NCBI GenBank assembly: GCA_001460835.1
Contig: CYKH01000110.1
Span: 1 to 64,000 of the forward strand
DNA length: 64,000 nt
From: Bodo saltans
Taxonomy: Eukaryota > Euglenozoa > Kinetoplastea > Eubodonida > Bodonidae
Direction: 5' to 3'
Part shown: positions 37,661 through 47,079 of the stretch, piece by piece
How positions within the stretch are numbered: position 1 is the stretch's first letter
Layout of the letters: each line of letters starts with the position of its first letter
The notes under the pieces: model-generated
What the model saw: only the letters and a program-made list of their open reading frames with translations
Told to the model about the DNA's origin: nothing
The model's database searches: none
Translations under genes and position numbers: made by a program

Positions 37661-39958
37661 ATGGACGACGTGGCACAGATCGTACCGCAACCTCCTGCCG
37701 AGACCAGTGAATCGCTTCCAACGGCTCGAAAACCCGTCACCGATGAAGGCATCAAATCATACATGAGCTCGCGCGTTGTGCTGGAACACAACAATACTGC
37801 AGTACTCGTAGATGCATTCCGCTTCACCTCACCGTACAAAGGGATGAAAGAGCGAGAACTTCGCGATACCGTGGGCTCCACCCCCGGCTTGTTTGACTGC
37901 GTCTACTTTTTGTCGCACTACCACTCTGACCACTACACCGGCTTGCATCCGAATTGGAAGTACGGACGCATTTTTACTGGTGAGGTCACTGGCGATTTGC
38001 TCGTTCATCATCTCGGCATGCCGACAGATCGAGTCATCAGGCTAAAGCGAAATCGATCGTATCGTATCTCGTTGTCACAGCGCAAGCTGTTGCACGAGGA
38101 TGAAATGGCTGGTGGCCAAGAGTATTGCGCTGAGTGGAGTTGCACTGACAGCGACGTACTTCAAGTAACTCTCATTAACGCAAACCATTGCCCAGGAGCG
38201 GAAATGCTGATCTTTAAGCATGCACAGTGTGGCACAATACTCCACACTGGTGATTTCCGCTATAACGGTAGTACTGACACATGCCCATCCGTCTCGAAAT
38301 TGTGGTGTCCAGCGCCTCTCCTAGGGGATGATCCGATCCTGAAAACGTTGCGAAACTGCGTGGACGTGCTGTTTCTCGATAACACCTTTTGTGACCCTGC
38401 ATTTGTGTTTCCGCGGCAAGAAGAGTCATTTCACACCGCCCTGCAGCTTATCAAAGACTCTATCCTCAATCAGTACTATCGAAAATACACGCAACGGACC
38501 GTTGTTGTGACTTCTGGCGATGATGATTACAACAATATCGCTGGATCAGAAGTGCAAAAGTGCTCATGTGCTCAAAGCGGAAGCAACGAGAGCAAACAAA
38601 AGAAATGCATCCACGTGGCCATCATGGTCGGTGCGTACACCATCGGGAAAGAAAGAATTGCGCTTGCCATTCGAGAAGCACTTTGTGCGACGCCGATCGG
38701 GGAAGTGAGGCTCGATGCTCATCCTCCTGTGCACGTTCACACGCAAAAAAAGCGCCTCCTTGAGTCGACTGACTTCTGCGGAGATCACTTTTCCGTCATC
38801 TCAAATTCATGCGTTGAGTCGAAGCCCTCTGATGTCGCTTCAGAAGAGAATGTTCAAGAACACATCGTTTCATCACAGCCCCGTTTACTCGCAAGCTCAA
38901 TTGACTTCGTTGAAACAGAAGTGGATTTGAAGGTACTTTCGGACGTTATCGACTCGACGAGCATCAGTATCAGCAGCACAGTATCAACAAAACCGGGAAG
39001 CAAGAAAGCTCCGTTTCAACGAAGCAGCTCAACGTCAACTACTACAGGATCGAATCTGTTCAATTCTTTGGAGAACCTCGTTGACGATCAAGTCTCGTGT
39101 TTTGCAACCATTTTCCTTACTCCACTGCAAGCCCTGTCCTACCCAAATTTGAGCAGCTCTGCTCGTGAAGATGTCTCTGCTACTCCATCAGGCCAACATG
39201 AGCGGCCTCCACGAAGTCTTTTCATCTGGGACAAATGCTACTTGCCCCTTGATCTGTTCGACTCAGTTGTTTGCATCGAGCCAACTGGATGGGCTGCACC
39301 AAAACTTCAGCACAAAGGCCCTCAGATTATTGCGCGGAAATGCGAAAAAACGAGCATCCCTTACAGTGAGCACTCAAGCTTTCCTGAGTTGCTAGAGTTT
39401 GTTGGGTACCTCAAACCGAAGAAGATAGTTCCGACAGTTTCAGTGGAACAGTTCAAGAAACAAGAGCCCCGGTTCTTAGAAGCATGCTCAAAGCTGCAAG
39501 CCAACTATGGTGTGATGACTCCCTTAACCCGCTTTGCGCACCTATTTCGGAGCCAAACGCATGCTGGAGAACTCCTAGAAGCTGCAGGTTTCACGAAGCC
39601 AGTTTCAAAGCCAGCTCCGCCAACTTCATTCTTCGCCAGCCTCACAGGCAGTACTGATTCATTGCTTGATGGAGACTCCAAGAACGGCAGCGAAGTGCAA
39701 GCGTCCCGAAACTCATCACATAATAACGATTCGCGAGACAGTGAACTTAACAACGAAATTGTTCGAAAGAGGTCACGTGAAGAAGTCATCGTCAATGAGG
39801 TGGCTCAACAGTCTGCTGCTGCACCCTCACGAAACAATGCGCACCAGCGTACATATTCATCGTTATCACGCAAGAAGCCAGGGTCAGTTACAATTGTTGA
39901 TGACGATGATGATGTTGTGTTCATCTCCTCTACAAAAGTATGCATTGAGGTTGATTAA
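37661..39958 (+). CDS. SNM1/PSO2-family DNA repair nuclease (metallo-beta-lactamase, beta-CASP)
   Basis: A 765-residue protein. The metallo-beta-lactamase part has HYHSDH with H86, H88, D90 and H91, then NANHCPGAEM and HTGDFRY, all typical of SNM1/Artemis nucleases rather than RNA-processing CPSF73. The beta-CASP part contains the strand IMVGAYTIGKERIALAI and, further on, PYSEHSSFPELLEFV and KKIVPTVS. Members are 5' exonucleases for interstrand crosslink repair and end processing. Residues about 390-480 form a Ser-rich insert inside the beta-CASP part, and the C-terminal 120 residues are disordered. Nuclear location is expected. Confidence 0.93.
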   Translation: MDDVAQIVPQPPAETSESLPTARKPVTDEGIKSYMSSRVVLEHNNTAVLVDAFRFTSPYKGMKERELRDTVGSTPGLFDCVYFLSHYHSDHYTGLHPNWKYGRIFTGEVTGDLLVHHLGMPTDRVIRLKRNRSYRISLSQRKLLHEDEMAGGQEYCAEWSCTDSDVLQVTLINANHCPGAEMLIFKHAQCGTILHTGDFRYNGSTDTCPSVSKLWCPAPLLGDDPILKTLRNCVDVLFLDNTFCDPAFVFPRQEESFHTALQLIKDSILNQYYRKYTQRTVVVTSGDDDYNNIAGSEVQKCSCAQSGSNESKQKKCIHVAIMVGAYTIGKERIALAIREALCATPIGEVRLDAHPPVHVHTQKKRLLESTDFCGDHFSVISNSCVESKPSDVASEENVQEHIVSSQPRLLASSIDFVETEVDLKVLSDVIDSTSISISSTVSTKPGSKKAPFQRSSSTSTTTGSNLFNSLENLVDDQVSCFATIFLTPLQALSYPNLSSSAREDVSATPSGQHERPPRSLFIWDKCYLPLDLFDSVVCIEPTGWAAPKLQHKGPQIIARKCEKTSIPYSEHSSFPELLEFVGYLKPKKIVPTVSVEQFKKQEPRFLEACSKLQANYGVMTPLTRFAHLFRSQTHAGELLEAAGFTKPVSKPAPPTSFFASLTGSTDSLLDGDSKNGSEVQASRNSSHNNDSRDSELNNEIVRKRSREEVIVNEVAQQSAAAPSRNNAHQRTYSSLSRKKPGSVTIVDDDDDVVFISSTKVCIEVD

Positions 39959-40100
39959 GGACAAGACATAGAGTGTTACATAGACTTGCGCGCCGGTATC
40001 ACCATCTTTAATTGTTGCTTCATTTTATTTTGTGTGAAGTTGGTTCCGGTTTTTAACCATTATTTTTTTCTTTGTTGGAGTGAAAAGAAACATCTGAAGG

Positions 40101-41480
40101 ATGAATGAGACGACTCCTGCTATCCCACTTCGCGTAGCCGAGGCACTTCGAGGTGCCCAAGACGTGCTAGATAAGTTAAACGGCATCGTGCAGTCAACCA
40201 CTCAGATCACTGCCCAAGATAAATTTCGATATCGCGAGGGAACAGACTTTGAGGAGTTTGTTCATTCCATAAGAATAGCTGAAGATAACATTGCAAATTG
40301 TGTTCGCAACTTGCACAGTGCTGTGCGTATCGTTGAGCGAGCGCATGAATACACTCCTCAAAGTGCGCTTCAGCGGCCACTAGTGCGCAGTGGGAGTTCT
40401 GCTCTTGGCAAAACTATTTCCTGCGTTCACAGCTGTGACGGTGCTGTGCTCACCACGTGCCTCGTAGAGGCGCCTGGAGCCCCAACTGCGCGTGTAGAGC
40501 TTCGCCCAGACAAAGATTTTAGCGATCTTCACCCTGAAGTTCGTGCTTTGGCATCTCCCATTTTCTCGAAAACTATTCCTGGCCCTCAGTCACTGCTCGT
40601 CCCACTTCTTTCCACGGATGAGAGTTCTGTTGCTATCGACCGAGATTTGGTAATCGCTCGCCTTGGAAAAGATGGTTTTACTGTCGCCACCATATTGTGC
40701 CTCGCATCAAAACTTCTTTGGGCACATGAGAAGACGCACACTGCGAGGAAAGCAGTTTTTGTGACGAGGATTGCAAAGACTGATATTGCAGATGTCCTTT
40801 GTATTCTTCCTCCTTCAATTAGTTGCATCAACCTCCTCACTGGGCAACGACCTGCCGTCCCAAGCGAATCGCAGCCGCGGCTTGTGGTGTGCTCGGTGAA
40901 GGACATCTTGGAGAACACAATCCGCACTGATGATATCGACCACCTTGTCGTGGACGACTGCAACGAGGCAACGCAGCAGATCTTCTCCTCGGCGAAGTAC
41001 CACAAGCTGCGCGACGTTGTCTATCGTGGGCCTTCGTCTGTGCTGCGGCTGCTGCCATCACCGCTCTCCGCGAAGTTCCATGCACGCCTGTGGTCGTCGG
41101 AGCGCACGGTCAACGTCTTTGATGTGCAGCCCTTCACGATGGCGAAGCAGATCGAAGAGCTCTTTGCTTCCTTTCCTCCCGGCCGCAACTACCTGCAAAC
41201 AACACAGACAAACGTGTTTCTCCAGAACGTAACGGTGGTGCCAACGCTGGACGCACTTCCGGAGGATGTGGACCACTTGGTGATTGTTGACCTTCCCATT
41301 AGTATTTCCGAAATTGTGGATTTGCTAAAGAAAGCTGCAGCCCGTTTTGTGACGCTTATCATCTTACCTCTGGCGCCGCGGCATCTCATCTTGCAGGCGC
41401 TTGAGGCCGAGGGTATTCGGCGAGCTCCCTATGGCTTGAATGCGCCGAGTGCATCTCCTGTCTCAGCTGTACGCTACTGA
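40101..41480 (+). CDS. Degenerate DEAD-box-like protein, copy 1
   Basis: A 459-residue protein. The first 110 residues are helical. From about 125 it follows the order of a DEAD-box helicase but with damaged motifs: a stretch at the P-loop position (IARLGKDGFTVATILCLASKLL) lacks GKT, ISCINLLTGQRP sits where motif Ia/GG occurs, HLVVDDCNEA replaces DEAD, and the second RecA-like lobe ends with VIVDLPISISEIVDLLKKAA, which resembles the 'DlP...eey.hR.GR.GR' region without its arginines. Catalysis is therefore unlikely. The assignment is inference from motif order. Base composition rises sharply in GC over about 40840-41290 compared with both ends of the gene. Confidence 0.65.
   Translation: MNETTPAIPLRVAEALRGAQDVLDKLNGIVQSTTQITAQDKFRYREGTDFEEFVHSIRIAEDNIANCVRNLHSAVRIVERAHEYTPQSALQRPLVRSGSSALGKTISCVHSCDGAVLTTCLVEAPGAPTARVELRPDKDFSDLHPEVRALASPIFSKTIPGPQSLLVPLLSTDESSVAIDRDLVIARLGKDGFTVATILCLASKLLWAHEKTHTARKAVFVTRIAKTDIADVLCILPPSISCINLLTGQRPAVPSESQPRLVVCSVKDILENTIRTDDIDHLVVDDCNEATQQIFSSAKYHKLRDVVYRGPSSVLRLLPSPLSAKFHARLWSSERTVNVFDVQPFTMAKQIEELFASFPPGRNYLQTTQTNVFLQNVTVVPTLDALPEDVDHLVIVDLPISISEIVDLLKKAAARFVTLIILPLAPRHLILQALEAEGIRRAPYGLNAPSASPVSAVRY
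40818..40910 (+). repeat. Tract identical to 42362-42454 in the tandem paralogue
   Basis: Ninety-three bases are identical between the two tandem genes up to the edge of the N gap, whereas the sequence just upstream is strongly diverged. The sharp edge suggests gene conversion or a recent partial duplication. Confidence 0.93.
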
Positions 41481-41650
41481 AGAACTTGTTGAATAACGTT
41501 ATCACACAACGACGATGGAAATTCACTCGATTAACTCATTTTCCCAAGCTTCTGCTTTAGTCGTTTGTGTATCTCTGAATATCAGAAAAGGATCGAAAAC
41601 ACTTTCTCTCACAATCACAGTTCATCGTATCTTTCCTTATTTGCTGGTTC

Positions 41651-42454
41651 ATGAGTGCAAACGGCCCGCCTTTGTCACAACTTGAATTTATTGTCCAACG
41701 CATTGATGAAGCTCAACGCATTGTTGACCACGCCCAATTTGCGCTGCAAGAAATTCTCCGTGACGTTGCTGCCGCACGTCAATCGCATGAATATGGAATT
41801 GCAAAATCATGCACTGCAACGGAGCCACTCTTGCAATGTGCCCTCCAGCAAGTGTCAGGGTGCGGTCAATACGTTACGAGTGCACTTCGAACGTTAACTG
41901 ATTCTCCTGATTTGAAATTGAATCTGCCAATTGGGGCCGAACAACAGCGTCAACGATCACTTGCTGGAAGCAAAACCTCGGCCCACTTATGTGAAGGTCG
42001 TCACGTCACGTCGCTTATTGTGACGGCTCCTGATTCTGATTTAGAGCTTGCAGTAAAGCCTCAAAAAGACTTTTCATTGTTGTATCGCACGATTCGCCCA
42101 CGTCTGGGGTCCATGGTTCAAACAAAAAGTGCAATGCAAGCATTTCTAATCCCCCTCGTGTCGATGGATAGGTGCAGTGTTGGTGTCGAAGCGCCCCGTG
42201 GTGCACTGCAAGCAAGTGGTTTCACAACTATTGTGTTGCTCGGCGTAGCGTCAAAACTCCTCCGAGCGAACGAGAAGAAGCTAGCTATGAAGGCAGTAAT
42301 TGTCTCTCGAAGCTCTAAAGTTGAATTGATTGAAGAAACATTGCGCATGCTGCCAATTGGGATTAGTTGCATCAACCTCCTCACTGGGCAACGACCTGCC
42401 GTCCCAAGCGAATCGCAGCCGCGGCTTGTGGTGTGCTCGGTGAAGGACATCTTG
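41651..42454 (+). CDS. Degenerate DEAD-box-like protein, copy 2 (3' part lost in gap)
   Basis: The first 268 codons of a tandem paralogue of the gene at 40101, starting at ATG 41651. Residues 1-235 share layout and scattered residues with copy 1 (for example KDFS...R, P-L-S-D, GFT, VASKLLRANEKK) but are clearly diverged. From 42362 the DNA becomes identical to copy 1 until the gap. The remaining 190 or so codons are presumably in the gap. As in copy 1, the P-loop region lacks a normal GKT. Function unknown; it may pair with copy 1. Confidence 0.7.
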
Positions 42455-42754
42455 NNNNNNNNNNNNNNNNNNNNNNNNNNNNNNNNNNNNNNNNNNNNNN
42501 NNNNNNNNNNNNNNNNNNNNNNNNNNNNNNNNNNNNNNNNNNNNNNNNNNNNNNNNNNNNNNNNNNNNNNNNNNNNNNNNNNNNNNNNNNNNNNNNNNNN
42601 NNNNNNNNNNNNNNNNNNNNNNNNNNNNNNNNNNNNNNNNNNNNNNNNNNNNNNNNNNNNNNNNNNNNNNNNNNNNNNNNNNNNNNNNNNNNNNNNNNNN
42701 NNNNNNNNNNNNNNNNNNNNNNNNNNNNNNNNNNNNNNNNNNNNNNNNNNNNNN
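42455..42754. other. Assembly gap, exactly 300 N
   Basis: Unresolved sequence starting inside the tract shared with the upstream paralogue. A near-identical repeat is a likely reason for the break. At 300 bases the gap is too short for the missing end of copy 2 plus a spacer, so the real distance is probably larger. Confidence 0.98.
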
Positions 42755-42772
42755 AGTTTCTGTACTTTATTG
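42755..42772 (+). other. 3' end of a spliced-leader sequence beside the gap
   Basis: The 18 bases AGTTTCTGTACTTTATTG directly after the gap equal the conserved 3' end of the kinetoplastid SL exon (the Leishmania-type ending). A 14-base leader and the ATG at 42787 follow. No GT donor follows, so it is not an SL RNA gene; it has the structure of a trans-spliced mRNA 5' end. Confidence 0.85.
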
Positions 42773-42786
42773 AAAATCATCAGAAA

Positions 42787-43413
42787 ATGATCAGGCGACT
42801 TGTCAATGTTCCTGCATTACGAGTGTGCAACAGTTCGGCAGTAGTTCCGTTAATGATCACGCTTCGTAACGCCAATTCCATCAAGATCGCGAATCGCCGA
42901 AGAGTTGAAAGTTTTGTTGGTTGTAAATACATTGCACCGACCCGCCTTGCAACGGCAGCACCTCAAATTGCTGAAGAATGGGACTACGACCGCAACCCAG
43001 GTCATATTTACCCAAAAATTATCAGTGTTGCTGCACTTGCAAGGTATTGGTGGAAGTGTAGTATTTGCAGCCACAGTTTTGAAGAAACAACCGAAAGGCG
43101 CGTATTACGTGGACGCGGGTGCCCTAAATGCGAAGGACGTGCGGCAAGAAATGTCGATTCTGCGGACATTTCTGAGATTTCTTCCGTGTCGCTCAGAAAG
43201 AAGAGAGCTATTCGGCGCCTTGTCCGGAGAAAAGTGCGCGGTTCTTCGAAATTAAGGACTCTCAGAAAACGCGCCGCTGCCTTGTTATCTTCGCCTGCAT
43301 ATCCGGTGGCGTCATCTTCACAGCAACCTCTTCGTTCACTGCTCCCAGGAGAACGTAGTCTCGCGTTCAGCGCGAAACGAGCTCCTCTGTTTACAAAGCG
43401 TGATCGGTACTAA
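42787..43413 (+). CDS. Zinc-ribbon protein (treble-clef type), probably mitochondrial
   Basis: A 208-residue protein. The N-terminal 40 residues are basic and hydrophobic with few acids, as in a mitochondrial presequence. Residues about 60-122 fit the 'probable zinc-ribbon' family: PQIAEEWDYDRNPG, then WWKCSICSHSFEETTERR and GCPKCEG, giving two CxxC pairs. The C-terminal 80 residues are strongly basic, suggesting RNA contact. Proteins with this ribbon occur in kinetoplastid mitochondria, so a link to the mitochondrial ribosome or RNA is plausible but not shown. The ATG lies 14 bases after an SL 3' end. Confidence 0.8.
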   Translation: MIRRLVNVPALRVCNSSAVVPLMITLRNANSIKIANRRRVESFVGCKYIAPTRLATAAPQIAEEWDYDRNPGHIYPKIISVAALARYWWKCSICSHSFEETTERRVLRGRGCPKCEGRAARNVDSADISEISSVSLRKKRAIRRLVRRKVRGSSKLRTLRKRAAALLSSPAYPVASSSQQPLRSLLPGERSLAFSAKRAPLFTKRDRY

Positions 43414-43518
43414 TTTATACATCATCGTGTTTGTGCATGCACTCTTTAACATCGCTTTGAACACTGCTGAGAACTATTGTTTGTTTCTTTCAACTTTGTC
43501 GTGTCAATTATTTCAGAA

Positions 43519-45240
43519 ATGTTTCGCTACTCTATTCCTCTGCAAACCGCTACGGTAGAAGTCGACGCTGGAGTTTTTCTAGCATCCCAAAGCACAACTT
43601 CTTGTGTCCCTGTTCGTGTTGGTGAAGTTGCTTTGCTAAGACAACGAGTCTTTAAATTGGAGAAGCTAGTTCCTGTCGTTCCCACCCGATTTGTCCTTGT
43701 CACGGTGCCATGGTGTTTGACCAGCGATGTAGAGGAGCTCCTCAGTCGTAATGGTGATGGTTTATCGCGCAGCGCAAGCTCAGTGGGTCCACGGAAAATA
43801 TTCTCTGAAATTAATGCCGTGATTGAGTGGATCAAATCACAAGTTATATCCGATGGAGTGGCAACAACAACAACAAGCCCACAAAGTGTGTTCGATGTAT
43901 TTGAAGTGACTTGTGATACGACGCGTGGTGAGACTTTGGTTGTGCTCGATGTTGGAACCTCGTCGAGAATGGTCGATGTTCTTGAAGCATGCGACTCCAC
44001 TGAACATTGCGCTGCGTTCATTGGATGTCGTAACACTCACGTGTCCAACGACGAGGACACGCACCCTTTTGCGCTTTCTGAAGCTCAGAAGCGGCGGCTT
44101 GTTGCGTTCCCCTTCGACCCGAGGCCACTGCCTCATGCAATGGTGCAAGAAGAATATTACAGCATTCCCACGTGTATGCTCTGCTGTGATCGACTTGATC
44201 GGACCATTTCAGGAATTGCAGCCAGCGTTTGTGCGTGTCCAGACGACAGTTGTAGCTGTATTTTCACTTCACGGTGCCCTTCTTGCCGTGTTGCTTGCTT
44301 AGCTAAAGAACAACCGTGCACAGACTGCGGCGTTGTGGATGACACGTGGGCGTGTTTGCTTTGTGGATACCTCGGTTGTAGTAGGTATCGTGCAATGCAT
44401 GTCACAGAACATTGTCAGCGGTATTCCCACGATTTTTCGCTGTCTCTTACAACTCAACAAATCTGGGACTATCAGAGCGATCGATTTGTGCATCGACTTG
44501 TGCTAAATGTGGATAGAGCTGCGGGTGTTTCCGAGCGCATGCAGTTCCCCGACCCGCCAGCAGAACTTGAAAGTGCACCTGTGAAAGGCGGAAACTTGAA
44601 GATGCCAATGGGAGCCGGTGGAAAGGGTGGTCAATCCGTTCCAAGTGCTGGTAAAGTCTTGGTGGACGCAAAATTGGATGCAAAACTCGAGCAATGTTGT
44701 GCGAATTACTCCCGTGAACTTGCAGCACATCTAGCAACACAACGATCGCATTACATGTCTGCACTGCGGCGCGAAGGCGCATATGAAAGTAGTCGCTCGT
44801 CGGCAACAACAGAGATACCATCGGTGTCATCAGTTCCTGAAAGGAATATCGAAAGTATTCTCGAGTCGATCTCGCAGGATCTCAGTTCAGCCTTCGAAGC
44901 AAGCACTGATGCAGCAAAAGCGTGGGTAGCATTGCAATCTTCACAAAATGAAGTCTCACAGCTGGAGCGCGATTCGGCAGTAGCGGAGTCAAAGCAAGCT
45001 GAAATCAAAGACCGCTTCAGGAAGCTCCTTTCAGACGACGTCACACGCAAATCTTCAGAAGAGAAGCAGATTCGTGAACTGGAGGAAACAATTTCGGACC
45101 TCAAGTTGAACGTAGCAACCAAACATCGCATGCTTCAAAAACTTGGGAAGGGAGATCAATTGGGAAATACAATGGCTGTTTTAGGAGGAGGATCCCAAGA
45201 AAAGAAACCTCAAAGCACTGCAGGGGCAAGAAAGCGCTGA
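43519..45240 (+). CDS. BRAP2-like RING / ZnF-UBP ubiquitin ligase
   Basis: A 573-residue protein starting at the ATG at 43519, two bases after the acceptor TTTCAG; the longer frame begins with TTG. Layout matches BRCA1-associated protein: an RRM-like N-terminal domain (about 50-190), a RING at about 218-262 (CMLCCDRLD ... CPSC, with an insert), a ZnF-UBP at about 267-340 (CTDCGVVDDTWACLLCG, GCSRY, H...H), and a coiled-coil C-terminus (about 430-560). BRAP2 proteins bind ubiquitin through the UBP finger and act in signalling; the substrate here is unknown. The RING has an expanded Cys-rich middle (CACPDDSCSC), so its exact zinc ligands are uncertain. Confidence 0.9.
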   Translation: MFRYSIPLQTATVEVDAGVFLASQSTTSCVPVRVGEVALLRQRVFKLEKLVPVVPTRFVLVTVPWCLTSDVEELLSRNGDGLSRSASSVGPRKIFSEINAVIEWIKSQVISDGVATTTTSPQSVFDVFEVTCDTTRGETLVVLDVGTSSRMVDVLEACDSTEHCAAFIGCRNTHVSNDEDTHPFALSEAQKRRLVAFPFDPRPLPHAMVQEEYYSIPTCMLCCDRLDRTISGIAASVCACPDDSCSCIFTSRCPSCRVACLAKEQPCTDCGVVDDTWACLLCGYLGCSRYRAMHVTEHCQRYSHDFSLSLTTQQIWDYQSDRFVHRLVLNVDRAAGVSERMQFPDPPAELESAPVKGGNLKMPMGAGGKGGQSVPSAGKVLVDAKLDAKLEQCCANYSRELAAHLATQRSHYMSALRREGAYESSRSSATTEIPSVSSVPERNIESILESISQDLSSAFEASTDAAKAWVALQSSQNEVSQLERDSAVAESKQAEIKDRFRKLLSDDVTRKSSEEKQIRELEETISDLKLNVATKHRMLQKLGKGDQLGNTMAVLGGGSQEKKPQSTAGARKR

Positions 45241-45393
45241 CATAGAAGACTTTTGCATATCACTGCTTCGCAGTATTTTTGGATTTGTTGTCTTCATTCT
45301 TCTCAAGTCTACGCCTGAATTTAATTCCTTTGGATGTTTTTTACTTTCTTTGATAACGTTCCTGTTTGTTGAACGTCTTCATGGTCTCAGGGA

Positions 45394-46944
45394 ATGACGG
45401 CACCTCCTCGGTTTCTTAAAGCCGAAATTGAAAAGGCTGCTTCGCATGAAACGTCTCATCACGATGATGGATCAGCGCATTGGACCTTGACGTCGTCATC
45501 GTGGTTGGACGACGTGGTGTTGGAACTGATTCCAATGGCAGAAAAGCATCGATGTGTGCTACGAATAAGTTCACCTGCTGAGTTTCTAGAAATGATCAGG
45601 TGTTTTCGTGTTGGTTGGCAACGCATTGCAAGCCACGCGACCAGCACCCCACCATCGCAGAGCACACTCGACTTATTTTTTGTGCACTGGTCGACTATGT
45701 TGCCCCTTCTTGTGGGTTTCATCGCACGATCGTTCTCTCGAGAAGTGTTACTTTATCACATCGCACTCGCGGAGACGCTTCGAGATGCATTGCTGGCAAT
45801 CTCTTCTCGAGCGGGCATGCAGAGTGTAGAACCGATCGAAGTGCCGCAAGAGGTGAAAATCATTTTTTCTCTACTATCGGACACCGTCAAGACAGTTGTA
45901 AGTTACTACTTTTACCAAGATCAGCAGCCAGAGGACCACGATGAACGTGTGCGTCAGCGATGTCCAGACGCTGTGGATGAGTCGTTGCTCATTCCACCTT
46001 TTATATATATTTGTTCGCTTCGGAAGATCACGGAAATTTTACGGCCAGTCCCCTTCTTATGCGCTGCTGGTGCTCAAGCAAAGTGTAGCTCGCCACAAAA
46101 TGATTTTTGCCTCACACTCGACAATCATTGCACCCGCGTCATCCAGCACCACGTGACATCGCTTCTCGTAACGGTAGTGTTGCCAGGCCTGTATGGAGAA
46201 CGATGGACAGCATCTTCTGCAAAATATTTTGGAGGCCGCGGTGTGTCGCACTCTGTCCGTTTCTATTTTAGCACAATTCTGACACGTTCTCAGACCTTTC
46301 TCAACTGTGGTGAGGCCGCAATCGAACGAGTTGATTCCATTGCGACAGCGCGGGATATCTTATTCAATTCTCACTCAAATTTTCTCGCAGAATACGTTCG
46401 ATTTCTGTGCTCCGTTGGAGCTGAAAGCGCTGAAGAGAACCTGCAGATTACCCCCAATCGCAAGCAACAGTTGTTGGTGGATGCTTTGTTTGTGGTGCGC
46501 GTATCACGTTGGATAATCCTCCTGTATCGGTCCGGTGCTCAGCGTTCCTCTCTCGCTCAGTTGGTGATGAGAGTTCTCGCGGCGAGCAGTGCTCACGCTC
46601 ATGGATCAACATTTCACGACGCCATGGAAAATGTATGTGGCAGTGTTTCTTCAACCGTTTCGACAGCAGAGCAGCAATTGCAATCGTTTCTTGAAAATAC
46701 TTGGCGCGTTGCAGACGCCGTGCGCAGCTGGAAAGAAATTGCAGATGCGTCGACTTCATCTATTGTGGCGCGAATGCGCAAGTTGGAACTGCTAGAAGTT
46801 GACCTCCCCCTTCCGACATGTTTCATTGCTAGCATCGCTGATGACAACAAAGCTGTGGAACAGCATCGTCAAAGACTCGAGCCACTCATGCGTTTGTTGA
46901 CGCCAGATGAAGTTACTTGCTTACTGAGGTACTCCACCAAGTAG
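45394..46944 (+). CDS. Helical protein of unknown function
   Basis: A 516-residue protein starting at ATG 45394, shortly after an AG acceptor in TCTCAG. It is mostly predicted helix with mixed hydrophobic and charged residues, without membrane segments, signal peptide or known motif. The overall look (long helical rods, Ser-rich joints) resembles tethering-complex or CCDC-type proteins, but no family can be named with confidence. Confidence 0.65.
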   Translation: MTAPPRFLKAEIEKAASHETSHHDDGSAHWTLTSSSWLDDVVLELIPMAEKHRCVLRISSPAEFLEMIRCFRVGWQRIASHATSTPPSQSTLDLFFVHWSTMLPLLVGFIARSFSREVLLYHIALAETLRDALLAISSRAGMQSVEPIEVPQEVKIIFSLLSDTVKTVVSYYFYQDQQPEDHDERVRQRCPDAVDESLLIPPFIYICSLRKITEILRPVPFLCAAGAQAKCSSPQNDFCLTLDNHCTRVIQHHVTSLLVTVVLPGLYGERWTASSAKYFGGRGVSHSVRFYFSTILTRSQTFLNCGEAAIERVDSIATARDILFNSHSNFLAEYVRFLCSVGAESAEENLQITPNRKQQLLVDALFVVRVSRWIILLYRSGAQRSSLAQLVMRVLAASSAHAHGSTFHDAMENVCGSVSSTVSTAEQQLQSFLENTWRVADAVRSWKEIADASTSSIVARMRKLELLEVDLPLPTCFIASIADDNKAVEQHRQRLEPLMRLLTPDEVTCLLRYSTK

Positions 46945-47079
46945 CTCCTTGGTTTTGCTTTGTCGTTGTTTCATCTTTATTTCGCTGAACGTTGAAAAGC
47001 ACTGCTGTGAAAAGCATTTTCCTATTTCGTGGCCTGTTTGACTCACTCCTACTCACAGGTTCAACTGCAGAGGTGCAGA

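Noticed and set aside
42118-42780. Open frames running through the N blocks
   Set aside because: They are open only because N cannot give a stop; they carry no information.
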